Shown: positions 27,589 to 37,391, counted from the first letter of the stretch. The stretch is DNA of 64,000 bases from CAVQWT01 sp963810815 (GCA_963810815.1 CAWEPB010000007.1:1240001-1304000); one strand, 5' to 3'. Made by a program: numbers and translations. The notes: a model not told the origin generated them from the sequence alone.

Positions 27589-29816
27589 CGTCGCGCCCCC
27601 TCCTCCTGTGGCTCGCCGTCGGGGCCGCGGGCCTGCTGTGCGTGCCCTGGTACATGCTGCAGGACTCGGTGCTGTCGACCGGCTGGATCACCGGCTTCAC
27701 CGCCAGGGACAACGCGCCCGCGCTGTGGCAGATCCTCGGGCACGGGCGATCCTGGCTGGCGCCGATCGTGCTGCTGTGGGCCGCCTGCGCGCTCGCGCTC
27801 GTCCCCTCGCTCGGCCGCCGGACGCGCGCGAACCTGCTGCTGGCGCTGGGCGCGCTCGGCTTCGTCTACACGCTGGCACAGGGCTTCGCCATCGGCGCCC
27901 GCGGGTTCGGCTTCGAGTCGCTCGCGTCGGTGTTCGGCGAGCTCAAGAGCGGCCAGTTCGGCATGGGTCTGGGCGCGGCGCTGGTGCTGACCGCGTTCGC
28001 GATGCTGTTCTCGCTCGGCCTCGCCGGCCGCGGGCTGTTCAAGGGTGACGGCTTCGTCGCCGGCAGCGTGGTCACCGTCGCGGTGCTGGTCGGCCTGTTC
28101 ACCTTCTTCCCCGTCGTCAGGATCCTGATCTCGGCGGTCGAGACGTCCGACGGCGCGTTCTCGCTGCCGGCGTTCTTCGCGCGGCTGTTCACCGAGAAGA
28201 CCTGGGGTCTCGGCTGCCTGGGCGCCGGCACGCGCTGCGGCGTCGCGTGGAATACGCTGGCGCTGGCGCTGGCCTGCGCGATCGGCTGCACCGCGCTGGG
28301 ACTCGCCTTCGCCCTGATAGCCACGCGGACCAGCTTCCCGTACAAGCGGTCGCTGCGCGTCCTGTCGGTGCTCCCGATCATCACCCCGCCCTTCGTGATC
28401 GGCCTCGGGCTCATCCTGATCTTCGGCCGCTCGGGCCTGGTCAACCAGTTCCTCGAGTGGGCATTCCACGTCGAGCCCACGCGGTGGATCTACGGCTTCC
28501 AGGGCGTGCTGGTCGCGCAGGTGTTCGCGTTCACGCCGATCGCCTTCCTGGTGCTGATCGGCGTCGTCGAGGGCGTGTCGCCGTCGATGGAGGAAGCCGC
28601 GCAGACGCTGCGCGCCGACCGCTGGCAGACGTTCACGACGGTGTCGCTGCCGCTGATGCGGCCGGGGCTGGCCAACGCGTTCCTGATCAGCTTCATCGAG
28701 TCGATCGCCGATTTCGGCAACCCGATCCTGCTGGGCGGCAACTTCGGCGTGCTGTCGACCGAGATCTTCTTCTCGGTGGTGGGAGCGCAGCTCGACCAGG
28801 GGCGCGCGGCGACGCTCGGCATCGTGCTGCTGGCGTTCGCGCTCGGCGCGTTCTTCCTGCAGCGCCGGGTGCTGGGCCGCAAGGTCTACACGGCGCTGTC
28901 CGGCAAGGGCGATTCCGGCCTGCCGACCCAACTGCCGGACGCGGCGCGACGGCTGTGCTACGGCGTCGCGCTGCCCTGGGCCGCGCTGACCGTCGTCATC
29001 TACGCCATGGCGCTGGTCGGCGGCTTCGTCGAGACCTGGGGTCGCGACTACACGCCCACGTTCAGGCATTACGTCAAGGCATTCGGCCTGGACTGGGGCC
29101 CGAACGGGCTCATCTGGGCGGGCGCCGCGTGGAATTCGTTCTGGACCACGGTCAAGCTGTCCGCCATCGCCGCGCCGGTGACCGCGGCGCTGGGCATCCT
29201 GGCGGCGTACCTCCTCACCCGGCAGAAGTTCGTCGGGCAGGCGACGTTCGAGTTCGGCACCATGCTGTCGTTCGCGATTCCCGGCACCGTGATCGGCGTG
29301 TCGTACATCCTGGCCTTCAACGTGCCGCCGATCGAGATCACCGGCACGGCGATCGTGCTGATCGTCTGCAACGTGTTCCGCAACATGCCGGTGGGCGTGC
29401 GCGCCGGCATGGCGTCGATGACCCAGATCGACAAGAGCCTCGACGAGGCGTCGACCACGCTCGGCGCGCGCGGCTACACCACGCTGCGGACGATCCTGCT
29501 GCCGCTGCTGAAGCCCGCGATCGTCGCCGCGCTGGTCTACAGCTTCGTGCGCGCGATGACGACCGTGTCCGCGGTGATCTTCCTCGTCTCCGCCGAGTAC
29601 GAGTGGGCGACGACGTACATCATCAACCGCGTCATCAACGGCGACTACGGGGTCGCGATCGCCTACAGCTCGGTGCTGATCCTGCTGATGATCGTCGTCA
29701 TCTTCATCATCCAGAAGCTCGTCGGCGAACGGCGGCTCGGCCGCCGCTCGCAGCCGACCGCCGCACCGGGCAGCCCGGGCGGCGGCGTCGGTCAACTCGG
29801 TGGCACTGCTGCCTGA
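27585..29816 (+). CDS. ABC transporter permease with two fused inner-membrane domains
   Basis: This protein has 743 residues and about 12-14 helices. It contains two BPD-type permease modules, each with an EAA-like loop: EEAAQTLRADRWQTFTTVSLP near residue 340, and DEASTTLGARGYTTLRTILLP near residue 635. This duplicated arrangement is typical of FbpB/SfuB-like and PhnU/V-type importers of Fe3+ or aminoethylphosphonate. An N-terminal extra region with four hydrophobic segments (residues 1-190) is longer than in FbpB. The start overlaps the second binding protein's stop (ATGA). It partners the ATPase 17 bp downstream. Confidence 0.92.
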   Translation: MTSRPLLLWLAVGAAGLLCVPWYMLQDSVLSTGWITGFTARDNAPALWQILGHGRSWLAPIVLLWAACALALVPSLGRRTRANLLLALGALGFVYTLAQGFAIGARGFGFESLASVFGELKSGQFGMGLGAALVLTAFAMLFSLGLAGRGLFKGDGFVAGSVVTVAVLVGLFTFFPVVRILISAVETSDGAFSLPAFFARLFTEKTWGLGCLGAGTRCGVAWNTLALALACAIGCTALGLAFALIATRTSFPYKRSLRVLSVLPIITPPFVIGLGLILIFGRSGLVNQFLEWAFHVEPTRWIYGFQGVLVAQVFAFTPIAFLVLIGVVEGVSPSMEEAAQTLRADRWQTFTTVSLPLMRPGLANAFLISFIESIADFGNPILLGGNFGVLSTEIFFSVVGAQLDQGRAATLGIVLLAFALGAFFLQRRVLGRKVYTALSGKGDSGLPTQLPDAARRLCYGVALPWAALTVVIYAMALVGGFVETWGRDYTPTFRHYVKAFGLDWGPNGLIWAGAAWNSFWTTVKLSAIAAPVTAALGILAAYLLTRQKFVGQATFEFGTMLSFAIPGTVIGVSYILAFNVPPIEITGTAIVLIVCNVFRNMPVGVRAGMASMTQIDKSLDEASTTLGARGYTTLRTILLPLLKPAIVAALVYSFVRAMTTVSAVIFLVSAEYEWATTYIINRVINGDYGVAIAYSSVLILLMIVVIFIIQKLVGERRLGRRSQPTAAPGSPGGGVGQLGGTAA

Positions 29817-29833
29817 AACGGATTGCCTCCACG

Positions 29834-30896
29834 ATGAAAGCCGCCTCCATCGAGTTCCGCCACGTCGTCAAGCGCTACGGCGACGTCACGGCCGTGCGCG
29901 ACGTCTCGTTCACTGTCGCCGCCGGCACGCTGGTGACGCTGCTGGGGCCGTCGGGCTGCGGCAAGACGACGATCCTGCGGATGATCGCCGGCCTCGAGCT
30001 GCCGAGCGAAGGGCGGATCCTCATCGGCGGCGAGGACGTCACCGAGCTTGCCGCCTGCGACCGCGACGTGTCGATGGTCTTCCAGAGCTATGCGCTGTTC
30101 CCGCACATGAGCGTGCTGGAGAACGTCCGCTACGGCCTGGTCGTGACGCGGACGCCGATCGCGCAGGCCGACGAGAAGGCGCGCGTCGCGCTGGCCACCG
30201 TGGGCCTCACCGGATACGACGAACGGCTGCCGTCCGAGCTGTCGGGCGGCCAGCAGCAGCGCGTCGCCGTCGCCCGGGCGCTGGTGCTCGAACCCTCGGT
30301 GCTGCTGTTCGACGAGCCGCTGTCGAACCTCGACGCGCGGCTGCGCCGCCAGATGCGCGAGGAAATCCGCGACCTGCAGCGACGGCTGGGACTCACCGTC
30401 GTCTACGTGACGCACGACCAGGCCGAGGCGATGGCCGTGTCCGACCGCATCATCGTGATGAACCGCGCGGTGATCGCGCAGGAAGGCGTGCCGCGGGAGC
30501 TCTACGAGCAGCCGCAGGACCCGTTCGTCGCCGGCTTCATGGGCGACGCCAACCGGGTGCGCGGTACGCTGGGCAACCGGGACGCGACGCACGCGGACGT
30601 GACGCTCGGCCCGGTCGTGCTGCGGCTGCCGCATCGCGGCCAGCCCGACGGCGAGGTCGAGGTCGCGCTGAGGCCGGAGGCGATCGAGTTCCTTCCCGCC
30701 GGCGCCGCGGGGCTCCCGGCGACGGTGAAGAAATCGGCGTATCTCGGCCAGCTGATGGAATACACGCTGCAGACCGCCGTGGGGGAACTCTTCGTCATCT
30801 CGACCGCGGTCGACCGGCCGCTCGGCGGCCGGTGCGCAGCTGACGCTGACGCTGGCGAACCACGGCGTGGTCGTGGTGCCCCCGGGACCGATTTGA
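29834..30896 (+). CDS. ABC transporter ATP-binding protein, frame disrupted near the C terminus
   Basis: The ATPase of the importer shows Walker A GPSGCGKTT (38-46), Q-loop VFQSYALFPHM, signature LSGGQQQRVAVARAL, Walker B VLLFDEP and H-loop YVTHDQAEA. It is a CUT1/FbpC-PotA type subunit with a C-terminal TOBE domain (VEVALRPEAIEFLP). Near 30826-30834 the TOBE sequence jumps frame: after AVDRPL the conserved ending continues as AQLTLTLANHGVVVVPPGPI with a TGA at 30894. Removing one base yields about 353 aa. Without repair the frame runs into the opposing korB gene. The ATG follows the permease by 17 bp. Confidence 0.92.
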
Positions 30897-30992
30897 GGCG
30901 CGGCACGGCGTCGGGTGCGACGCGGGACCGCCGCTCGGCCGCCCCGCGGGCCCTGCCCCGTCGACCCGGCGTGCGGCGGACGCCGACTGCGT

Positions 30993-32048
30993 TCAGCGCA
31001 GCGTCGCGTTGATCCCCGCGAGCGCTGCGGAGCCGGGCACCAGCACCGCGTCGGACAACGCGTTGAGCGGCGTCGCCACGGTGTGCTGCGCGTCGTGCAG
31101 GTCGCCGCTGTCGGGCTGCAGGTAGAGCAGGCCGGTGACCACTTCGCCGCGGGCGCGGTGCGCCTCGAGGTAGCTCATCGCGCCGACCTTGTCGGTGGGG
31201 TCGTACTCGGCGTGCAGCCGGCGCAGCGACAGCGTGGTGCCGTCGTGCAGCGCCACCTGCTGCAGCTCGCCCGGCGCGACGGCGGTCTCGATCGGCGCGC
31301 GCAGGGGCATGAAGTCGAGGCGGTTGACCGCGTCGTTGTGCGCGCGCACGTAGTCGTAGCTGCGCGTCGAGCCGCTGTGGTTGTTGAACGCGACGCAGGG
31401 ACTGACGACGTCGATCAGCGCCGCGCCGCGGTGCTCGATCGCGGCCTTGATCAGCGGCACCAGCTGCTCCTTGTCGCCGGAAAACCCGCGCGCGACGAAG
31501 CTGGCGCCCAGCACGATGGCGAGCTGCGCCAGGTCGATCGGCGAGTCCTCGTTGGTGACGCCCTTCTTGCTCTTCGATCCCCGGTCGGCGGTGGCCGAGA
31601 ACTGGCCCTTGGTCAGCCCGTAGACGCCGTTGTTCTCGACGACGTACAGCATGTTGACGCCCCGACGCATCGCGTGGGCGAACTGGCCCAGCCCGATCGA
31701 CGCCGAGTCGCCGTCGCCGGACACGCCGAGGTAGATCAGGTCGCGGTTGGCGAGGTTGGCGCCGGTCAGCACCGACGGCATCCGGCCGTGGACACTGTTG
31801 AAGCCGTGCGACTGACCGAGGAAGTACGTCGGCGTCTTCGACGAGCAGCCGATGCCCGACAGCTTGGCGACGTGGTGCGGCGGCACGGCGAGCTCGAAGA
31901 ACGCCTGGATGATCGCCGCCGAGATCGAGTCGTGCCCGCAGCCGGCGCAGAGCGTCGACACGGGGCCTTCGTAGTCGCGGCGGGTGAAGCCGAGGGCGTT
32001 GGTCGGCAGCGACGGATGGTGCAGCCTGGGCTTGGCGAGGTAGGTCAT
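30993..32048 (-). CDS. korB: 2-oxoacid:ferredoxin oxidoreductase subunit beta
   Basis: This TPP-binding subunit has 351 residues. It shows the Fe-S/TPP region LCAGCGHDSISAAIIQAF, GIGCSSKTPTYFLG, the TPP pyrophosphate motif GDGDSASIGLGQF, and VENNGVYGLTKGQ. It decarboxylates a 2-oxoacid such as 2-oxoglutarate and reduces ferredoxin together with KorA. GGGAG precedes the start, which overlaps the korA stop by 4 bp. The substrate is not fixed by sequence; KGOR of aromatic-degrading betaproteobacteria such as Thauera has a similar arrangement with a flavoprotein third gene. Confidence 0.93.
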   Translation of the reverse strand: MTYLAKPRLHHPSLPTNALGFTRRDYEGPVSTLCAGCGHDSISAAIIQAFFELAVPPHHVAKLSGIGCSSKTPTYFLGQSHGFNSVHGRMPSVLTGANLANRDLIYLGVSGDGDSASIGLGQFAHAMRRGVNMLYVVENNGVYGLTKGQFSATADRGSKSKKGVTNEDSPIDLAQLAIVLGASFVARGFSGDKEQLVPLIKAAIEHRGAALIDVVSPCVAFNNHSGSTRSYDYVRAHNDAVNRLDFMPLRAPIETAVAPGELQQVALHDGTTLSLRRLHAEYDPTDKVGAMSYLEAHRARGEVVTGLLYLQPDSGDLHDAQHTVATPLNALSDAVLVPGSAALAGINATLR

Positions 32049-33901
32049 TTGCCGACTCCCGTCTTGCGGTCGCGCGAGCGCAGCGGCGCCACGTTGAACA
32101 GCCGCGCCTGCTCGCCGATCTCGCGGGTGATGAAGCGCGCCGTCAGCGGGTTGCCGTCGTAATGCAGCACCGGGACCAGCTTGTCCGGCGGGATCCCGCA
32201 CTCGTTGACCAGCAGCATCCGCAGCTGCGCGTCGCGGTTCTGCTCGACGACGAACACGACCTCGTGCGCGTTGATGAAGTCGGTCACCTCGTCGGCGAAC
32301 GGGAACGCGCGGATGCGCATGCGGTCGAGGTGGATGCCCTGCTCGGCCATCTGCACCAGCGCCTCGGCCATCGGCGCGCCGGTGGAACCGTAGTAGACGA
32401 CGCCGGCGCGCGTCGGCTCGGCGGCGCGCTCGATCACCGGACCGGGCACCAGCGACTTGGCCGTCTCGAACTTGCGCAGCAGCCGCTGCATGTTGTCGGT
32501 GTACGCGGCGCCGTCCTCGGTGTAGCGGGCGTAGCGGTCCTTCGACGTGCCGCGGGTGAAGTACGCGCCGCGCTTCGCGTGGGTTCCGGGGATGGTCCGG
32601 AACGGGATGCCGTCGCCGTCGACGTCGAGGTAGCGGCCGAAATCGCGACCGGCCTCGAGTTCGGCGGCGGTCATCACCTTGCCGCGGTCCAGCCGCTTCG
32701 TGTCGTCCCACGCGAACGGCGCGGTCAGCCATTCCTGCATGCCGATGTCGAGGTCGAGCAGCACGAACACGGGGGTCTGCAGCCGGTCGGCAAGGTCGAA
32801 GGCCTGCGCGCCCATGCTGAAGCACTCGGTCGGGTCCTCGGGGAACAGCAGCGGGTGCTTGGTGTCGCCGTGCGACGCGTAGGCGCAGGAAAGCACGTCC
32901 GGCTGCTGCGTCTTGGTCGGCATGCCGGTGGACGGGCTGCCGCGCTGCACGTTGAACAGCACCGCGGGAATCTCGGCGAAGTACGCGAGGCCCAGGAATT
33001 CCTGCATCAGCGATATGCCGGGGCCCGACGTCGCGGTGAACGCGCGCGCACCGTTCCAGCCGGCGCCGATGACCATGCCGATCGACGCCAGCTCGTCCTC
33101 GGCCTGCACGATGGCGTAGCGGTGGCGGCCGTCGGCGTCGACGCGCAGCTTGCCGCAGTACGACATGAACGCCTCGGCCAGCGACGTCGACGGCGTGATC
33201 GGATACCAGGCGCAGACCGTCGCGCCACCGTAGACCGCGCCCAGCCCCGCCGCCCGGTTGCCTTCGACGAAGATGCGGTCGCCGACGGCGTCGCGGCGCT
33301 CGACCCTGAGGCCGATCGCCGGCAGGTTGGCCCGGGCCCAGTCGTAGCCGCAGCGGAACGCGCCGCGGTTGGCGTCCAGCAGCGGCGCCTTGTCCTTGCC
33401 GCGGAACTGCACCGACAGCAGGCCCTCGACGACGTCCGGCTCGATGCCGAGCAGCCCGGCGAGCGCGCCGACGTACATGATGTTCTTGAACAGCTGCCGC
33501 TGCCGCACGTCGCTGTAGCGCTGGTGGCAGAGCTCGGTCAGCGGCACGCCCAGCGCGGTGACGTCGGCGCGCAGCTTCGAGGCCGGCAGCGGCCGCGCCG
33601 AGTCGTAGAGCACGTAGCCGCCGGGCTCGACCTCGGCCAGGTCGGTGGCCATCGTCTCCGGGTTCATCGCCACCATCAGGTCGACGCCGCCGCGCCGGCC
33701 GCGCCAGCCGGCCTCGACGACCCGGACTTCGTACCAGGTCGGCAACCCCTGGATGTTGGACGGGAAGATGTTGCGCGCCGCCACCGGCACGCCGCTGCGC
33801 AGGACCGCCTTGGCGAACAGCCCGTTCGCGGACGCCGAGCCCGAGCCGTTCACGTTGGCGAACTTGACGACGAAGTCGTTGGTGCGACTGATCGGATTCA
33901 T
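32045..33901 (-). CDS. korA: 2-oxoacid:ferredoxin oxidoreductase subunit alpha (gamma-alpha fusion)
   Basis: The protein has 618 residues. The N-terminal 190 residues form the gamma domain (NGSGSASANGLFAKAVLRSG, NIQGLPTWYEVRV). The rest is the alpha pyrimidine-binding domain with CAWYPITPSTSLAEAF, ATSGPGISLMQEFLGLAYF and the YxxFPFADE-like segment RAFPFADEVTDF near the C terminus. This gamma-alpha fusion with a separate beta subunit is the common two-gene KorAB layout. GGAG sits 5 bp before the ATG and the flavoprotein gene ends 2 bp upstream, so all three genes form one operon. Confidence 0.94.
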   Translation of the reverse strand: MNPISRTNDFVVKFANVNGSGSASANGLFAKAVLRSGVPVAARNIFPSNIQGLPTWYEVRVVEAGWRGRRGGVDLMVAMNPETMATDLAEVEPGGYVLYDSARPLPASKLRADVTALGVPLTELCHQRYSDVRQRQLFKNIMYVGALAGLLGIEPDVVEGLLSVQFRGKDKAPLLDANRGAFRCGYDWARANLPAIGLRVERRDAVGDRIFVEGNRAAGLGAVYGGATVCAWYPITPSTSLAEAFMSYCGKLRVDADGRHRYAIVQAEDELASIGMVIGAGWNGARAFTATSGPGISLMQEFLGLAYFAEIPAVLFNVQRGSPSTGMPTKTQQPDVLSCAYASHGDTKHPLLFPEDPTECFSMGAQAFDLADRLQTPVFVLLDLDIGMQEWLTAPFAWDDTKRLDRGKVMTAAELEAGRDFGRYLDVDGDGIPFRTIPGTHAKRGAYFTRGTSKDRYARYTEDGAAYTDNMQRLLRKFETAKSLVPGPVIERAAEPTRAGVVYYGSTGAPMAEALVQMAEQGIHLDRMRIRAFPFADEVTDFINAHEVVFVVEQNRDAQLRMLLVNECGIPPDKLVPVLHYDGNPLTARFITREIGEQARLFNVAPLRSRDRKTGVGK

Positions 33902-33903
33902 GG

Positions 33904-35781
33904 TCACTCCGCCGCCGCGTCGGCCGTCTGCGCTTCCCTGGCGCGGCCGGGCAGGTGGATCTTCGGGGTGTCGCCGGCGTGGGTCATCACCAGCAGCGAC
34001 TTCTTCATGTCCCAGGCGCCCGTCGGGCAGCGCTCGGCGCAGAGGCCGCAGTGCAGGCAGACGTCCTCGTCCTTGGCCATCACGCGGCCGGTCTTGAGCA
34101 GCCCGGAGACGTACAGCGCCTGGTCGGTGCGCAGCGCCGGCGCGTGCAGGCGCTGCCGCAGGTCCGCCTCGTCGCCGTCGGCGGTGAACGTGATGCAGTC
34201 CATCGGGCAGATGTCGACGCAGGCGTCGCACTCGATGCACAGCCGGTCGCTGAACACCGTCTGCACGTCGCAGTTGAGGCAGCGCTGCGCCTCGGCGAAC
34301 GCGAGCTTCGGGTCGAAGCCGAGCTCGACCTCGACCTTGATGCTCTTCAGCGCGATGACCGTGTCCTTGAGCGGCACGCGATGCCGCTTGTCGGCGGTGA
34401 TCGCGTTGTCGTAGCTCCACTCGTGGATGCCCATCTTCTGCGAGATCAGCAGATACGTGGGCGGCGGCCGCTGCGCGGGATCGTCGCCGCGGCAGCGCCG
34501 GTCGATCGAGATCGCCGCGTCGTGTCCGTGCGCGACGGCCCAGATGATGTTCTTGGGTCCGAACGCCGCGTCGCCGCCGAAGAACACGTCCGGACGCGTC
34601 GACGCCATCGTCTGCCGGTCGACCACCGGCAGCCCCCAGCGGTCGAACTCGATGCCGAGGTCGCGCTCGATCCAAGGAAACGAGTTCTCCTGCCCCACGG
34701 CGACCAGCACGTCGTCGCAGTCGAAGCGCACCTCGGGCTCGCCGGTCGGAACCAGTTCGCGCCGGCCCTTGGCGTCGTAGCGCGGCGCGACCTTGTCGAA
34801 GCTGATGCCGACGAGCCTGCCGCCCTCGTGCAGGAACGCCTTGGGCACGAGGTAGTTGTGGATCGGAATGCCCTCGTGCATGGCGTCTTCCTTTTCCCAG
34901 GGCGACGCCTTCATCTCGTCGAAACCGGAACGGACCACGACGTGGACGCTCTCGCCGCCCAGCCGGCGCGCGCTGCGGCAGCAGTCCATCGCCGTATTGC
35001 CGCCGCCCAGCACCACGACGCGCTTGCCGATCTTGTCGACGTGGCCGAACGACACCGACGACAGCCAGTCGATGCCGATGTGGATGTGCTTCGCCGCTTC
35101 CCTGCGGCCGGGGATGTCGAGGTCGCGCCCGCGCGGCGCGCCGCTGCCGACGAACACCGCGTCCCAGCCCTCCTGCAGCAGCGCCGCCATCGAGTCGATG
35201 CGCCGGCCGCGGCGGAACTCGACGCCGAGGTCGAGCACGTAGCCGACTTCCTCGTCGATCACCGTGTCGGGCAGGCGGAACTTGGGAATCTGCGTGCGCA
35301 TCATGCCGCCGGCCTTGGCGTCGCCGTCGAACACGACGCAGTGGTAGCCAAGCGGCGCCAGGTCGCGCGCGACGGTCAGCGACGCCGGACCCGCGCCGAC
35401 CAGCGCGATGCGCTTGCCGTTCTTCGTCGCCGCCGGCCGCGGCATCCGCGCCCTGACTTCGTCCTCGTCCTTGAAATCGGCGGCGGCGCGCTTCAGCCGG
35501 CAGATTGCCACCGGCTCCGGCTTGACCTCGGACTTGCGATGCTCGGGCGAGCCTTCCTCGACCCGGCCGCGGCGGCAGGCGGGCTCGCAGGGCCGGTCGC
35601 AGGTGCGGCCGAGGATGCCGGGAAAGACGTTCGACTTCCAGTTGAGGAGGTAGGCATCGGTGTAACGCCCGCCTGCGATCATCCGGATGTACTCGGGCAC
35701 GGGGGTGTGGGCGGGACATGCCCACTGACAATCCACGACCTTGTGGAAATAGTCGGGGTTCGCGATGTCCGTCGGCTTCAA
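33904..35781 (-). CDS. FAD-dependent oxidoreductase with N- and C-terminal Fe-S domains, KorAB partner
   Basis: This protein of 625 residues resembles the small subunit of glutamate synthase. N-terminal cysteines VDCQWACPAHTPVPEYI and CDRPCEPACRRGRVEE bind Fe-S clusters. FAD (VALVGAGPASLTVARDL-like IALVGAGPASL) and NAD(P) (VVVLGGGNTAMDCCRSARRL) Rossmann motifs follow. A C-terminal two-cluster ferredoxin domain has CIECDACVDICPMDC and CLHCGLCAERCPTG. It should shuttle electrons between KorAB/ferredoxin and NAD(P). The start is a TTG at 35781 with a strong GGAGGAG 5 bp upstream; no ATG fits the conserved N terminus. First gene of the kor operon. Confidence 0.9.
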   Translation of the reverse strand: MKPTDIANPDYFHKVVDCQWACPAHTPVPEYIRMIAGGRYTDAYLLNWKSNVFPGILGRTCDRPCEPACRRGRVEEGSPEHRKSEVKPEPVAICRLKRAAADFKDEDEVRARMPRPAATKNGKRIALVGAGPASLTVARDLAPLGYHCVVFDGDAKAGGMMRTQIPKFRLPDTVIDEEVGYVLDLGVEFRRGRRIDSMAALLQEGWDAVFVGSGAPRGRDLDIPGRREAAKHIHIGIDWLSSVSFGHVDKIGKRVVVLGGGNTAMDCCRSARRLGGESVHVVVRSGFDEMKASPWEKEDAMHEGIPIHNYLVPKAFLHEGGRLVGISFDKVAPRYDAKGRRELVPTGEPEVRFDCDDVLVAVGQENSFPWIERDLGIEFDRWGLPVVDRQTMASTRPDVFFGGDAAFGPKNIIWAVAHGHDAAISIDRRCRGDDPAQRPPPTYLLISQKMGIHEWSYDNAITADKRHRVPLKDTVIALKSIKVEVELGFDPKLAFAEAQRCLNCDVQTVFSDRLCIECDACVDICPMDCITFTADGDEADLRQRLHAPALRTDQALYVSGLLKTGRVMAKDEDVCLHCGLCAERCPTGAWDMKKSLLVMTHAGDTPKIHLPGRAREAQTADAAAE

Positions 35782-36122
35782 GCAGACTCCTCCAGTGGGC
35801 AGCCCGGGTCCGCGGCGTGACGCTCGACCTTCCGCGCGATGGCATGCGGAAGTTCATCGGACCTTCGTTCCGGCTGCGAGGATGCTACGCCAGACGCGCA
35901 ACCGGGGAAAGGCAAAGCCGCTGGACGGCGCCCTGTGGCATTGCAGCAATGGCATTCGCTGCAACGAGGGCGCGTGCCGGGAGCATCCTGCGCCCGACTT
36001 CGCGCTGAAATAACCATGATGCAGCAGCGGTTACCGGACCCATCGATCCTGCCCGGACTCCGGCGCGTCGCTGCACGCACATCGTCCCCGCTCCGGCGGC
36101 AGGATTCGCGGTTTGCGCGCGG
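35782..36122. other. 341-bp intergenic region upstream of the kor operon
   Basis: No gene is recognisable on either strand. It holds the kor ribosome binding site at its left end, the dyad at 35941-35964 and otherwise nothing I can name. Short open frames here have no RBS or family match. Local composition is less GC-rich around 35940-36030 than in flanking genes, as expected for a control region. Confidence 0.6.
35941..35964. promoter_or_regulatory. 24-bp dyad upstream of the kor operon
   Basis: TTGCAGC and GCTGCAA are perfect 7-bp inverted arms separated by 10 bp, 160 bp before the first kor start codon. The size and symmetry fit a TetR- or GntR-type operator, but no regulator gene is adjacent and no -35/-10 pair is certain. 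Confidence 0.4.
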
Positions 36123-37311
36123 TCACCGCTCGGGCGCGCAGCTGCGAAAGCCGCAGAACGGATCGTGGCGCGACGGCACGTAGAAGTTGCGGAAGCGCGG
36201 GTGCGCGAGCCGCGGCGACGTCGCCCACGACGCGCCGCGCAGCACGCGATGGTCGCCGAACCAGGGTGCCGAGTATTCGGCGTAGGGCTGCGCGGCGAAA
36301 CCCGGGTACGGCAGAAACGGCGAAGCCGTCCATTCCCATACGCCACCGGCCGGCAGCGCGTGCAGCGCGGCGAACTCCCACTCGGCCTCGGTCGGCAACC
36401 GCCGCCGCGCCCAGTGGCACCACGCCGCCGCCTCGTGGGCGTTGACGTGCTGCATCGGCGCGTCCGGCTGCAGCGGCAGCCAGCGATCGAAGCGGCGCTG
36501 CTGCCAGCCGCCGCCGCGATCCGTCGAACGACGCCAATGCGCCGGTGTCTGGCGCGAACACGCCGCCAGCCACGCCAGTCCGTCGTCGTCCCAGAATTCG
36601 GTACGGCGGTAGCCGCCGGCATCGACGAATGCCGCGAACTCGCCCTGCGTCACGCAGCGGCGCGCGATGGCGAACGGCGCCAGCGTCACCGGATGCGACC
36701 AGCGCTCGTTGTCCCAGACGAAGCGTCGTTCGGCGTCTGCCCGGTGACGAGCCCTGGTCGAAGGCTCCTCCGGCGAACTCGAGGTCCCCCATGGCGACCG
36801 CCGGGCCGGCGACCCGTGCCGCTGCAGCCTCCAGCGCCGGCGGCGTCGGCAGCGCGAGGGTCTGCAGCGTCATCAGCAGCGCCTCGGCGTGCATGTCCTC
36901 GTGCAGCAACGCGAGTTCGGCGAAGTACAGGTCGTCGCGCGCGTTCGCCGCGGCGAGCGCCTCCTGCGTGTCGTCGAGCACCGCCGCGAGATAGGCAAGC
37001 ACGCCGTCCCAGTCGGGCAGCGGCAGGTCCCAGCGGGCGTCGTGCGGGACCCTGGCCGAATTCCAGAGCGCGTCGGCGCCGGCGATGCGCGACGGCGTGC
37101 GCGCGCCGGTCGGGTCGTCGGCCGCATGGCGACGGCACCAGAACTCCTGGAACCAGCCGATGTGACCGAGCTCCCAGCGCGGCGGATTGACCTCCGCCAG
37201 CCGCGGGAATTCGCGCTGGGCTGCCGTGAGATGGGCGTAGACCGACAGCGTGCGGGCGCGGGTGGCCGCAAGGGCGCCGGCAAGGTGTTGCGCGTGCCGA
37301 GAGCGATTCAC
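36123..37311 (-). CDS. senA: Selenoneine synthase SenA (EgtB-like), reading frame disrupted
   Basis: SenA is the nonheme-iron enzyme that joins hercynine to a selenosugar. The N-terminal DinB-like part from a GTG at 37311 has EVNPPRWELGHIGWFQEFW (H50) and ALLHEDMHAEALL (H137, H141), giving the iron triad. The C-terminal FGE-sulfatase-like part lies in another frame from about 36755: FVWDNERWSHPVTLAPFAIA, GEFAAFVDAGGY, RLPTEAEWEFAA, VWEWTASPF, VLRGASWATSPRL. Removing one base at about 36745-36765 gives a protein of about 396 aa. It differs from the EgtB at 39712 in sequence and lies divergent from senB-senC, the diagnostic context. The GTG has no clear Shine-Dalgarno; start tentative. Confidence 0.85.
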
Positions 37312-37391
37312 GGCAAAGGGCGAAATCCCGGAATGTGCTGTGGAACCGGCGCGCCGTCCGCTGGCCCGAAGCCATGCACCGGCGCTGTCCC

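Noticed and set aside
24528..29816. A plus-strand open frame of more than 1,700 codons across the ROK kinase and ABC genes
   Set aside because: It joins shadow sequence with the real permease; only the permease part from 27585 has recognised domains.
30897..30992. Rho-independent terminator between the ABC ATPase and korB
   Set aside because: GC-rich inverted bits are present but no U-tract follows either side.
35839..36183. Small plus-strand open frames upstream of the kor operon
   Set aside because: No RBS, no domain and arginine-rich shadow composition; the region is better seen as regulatory.
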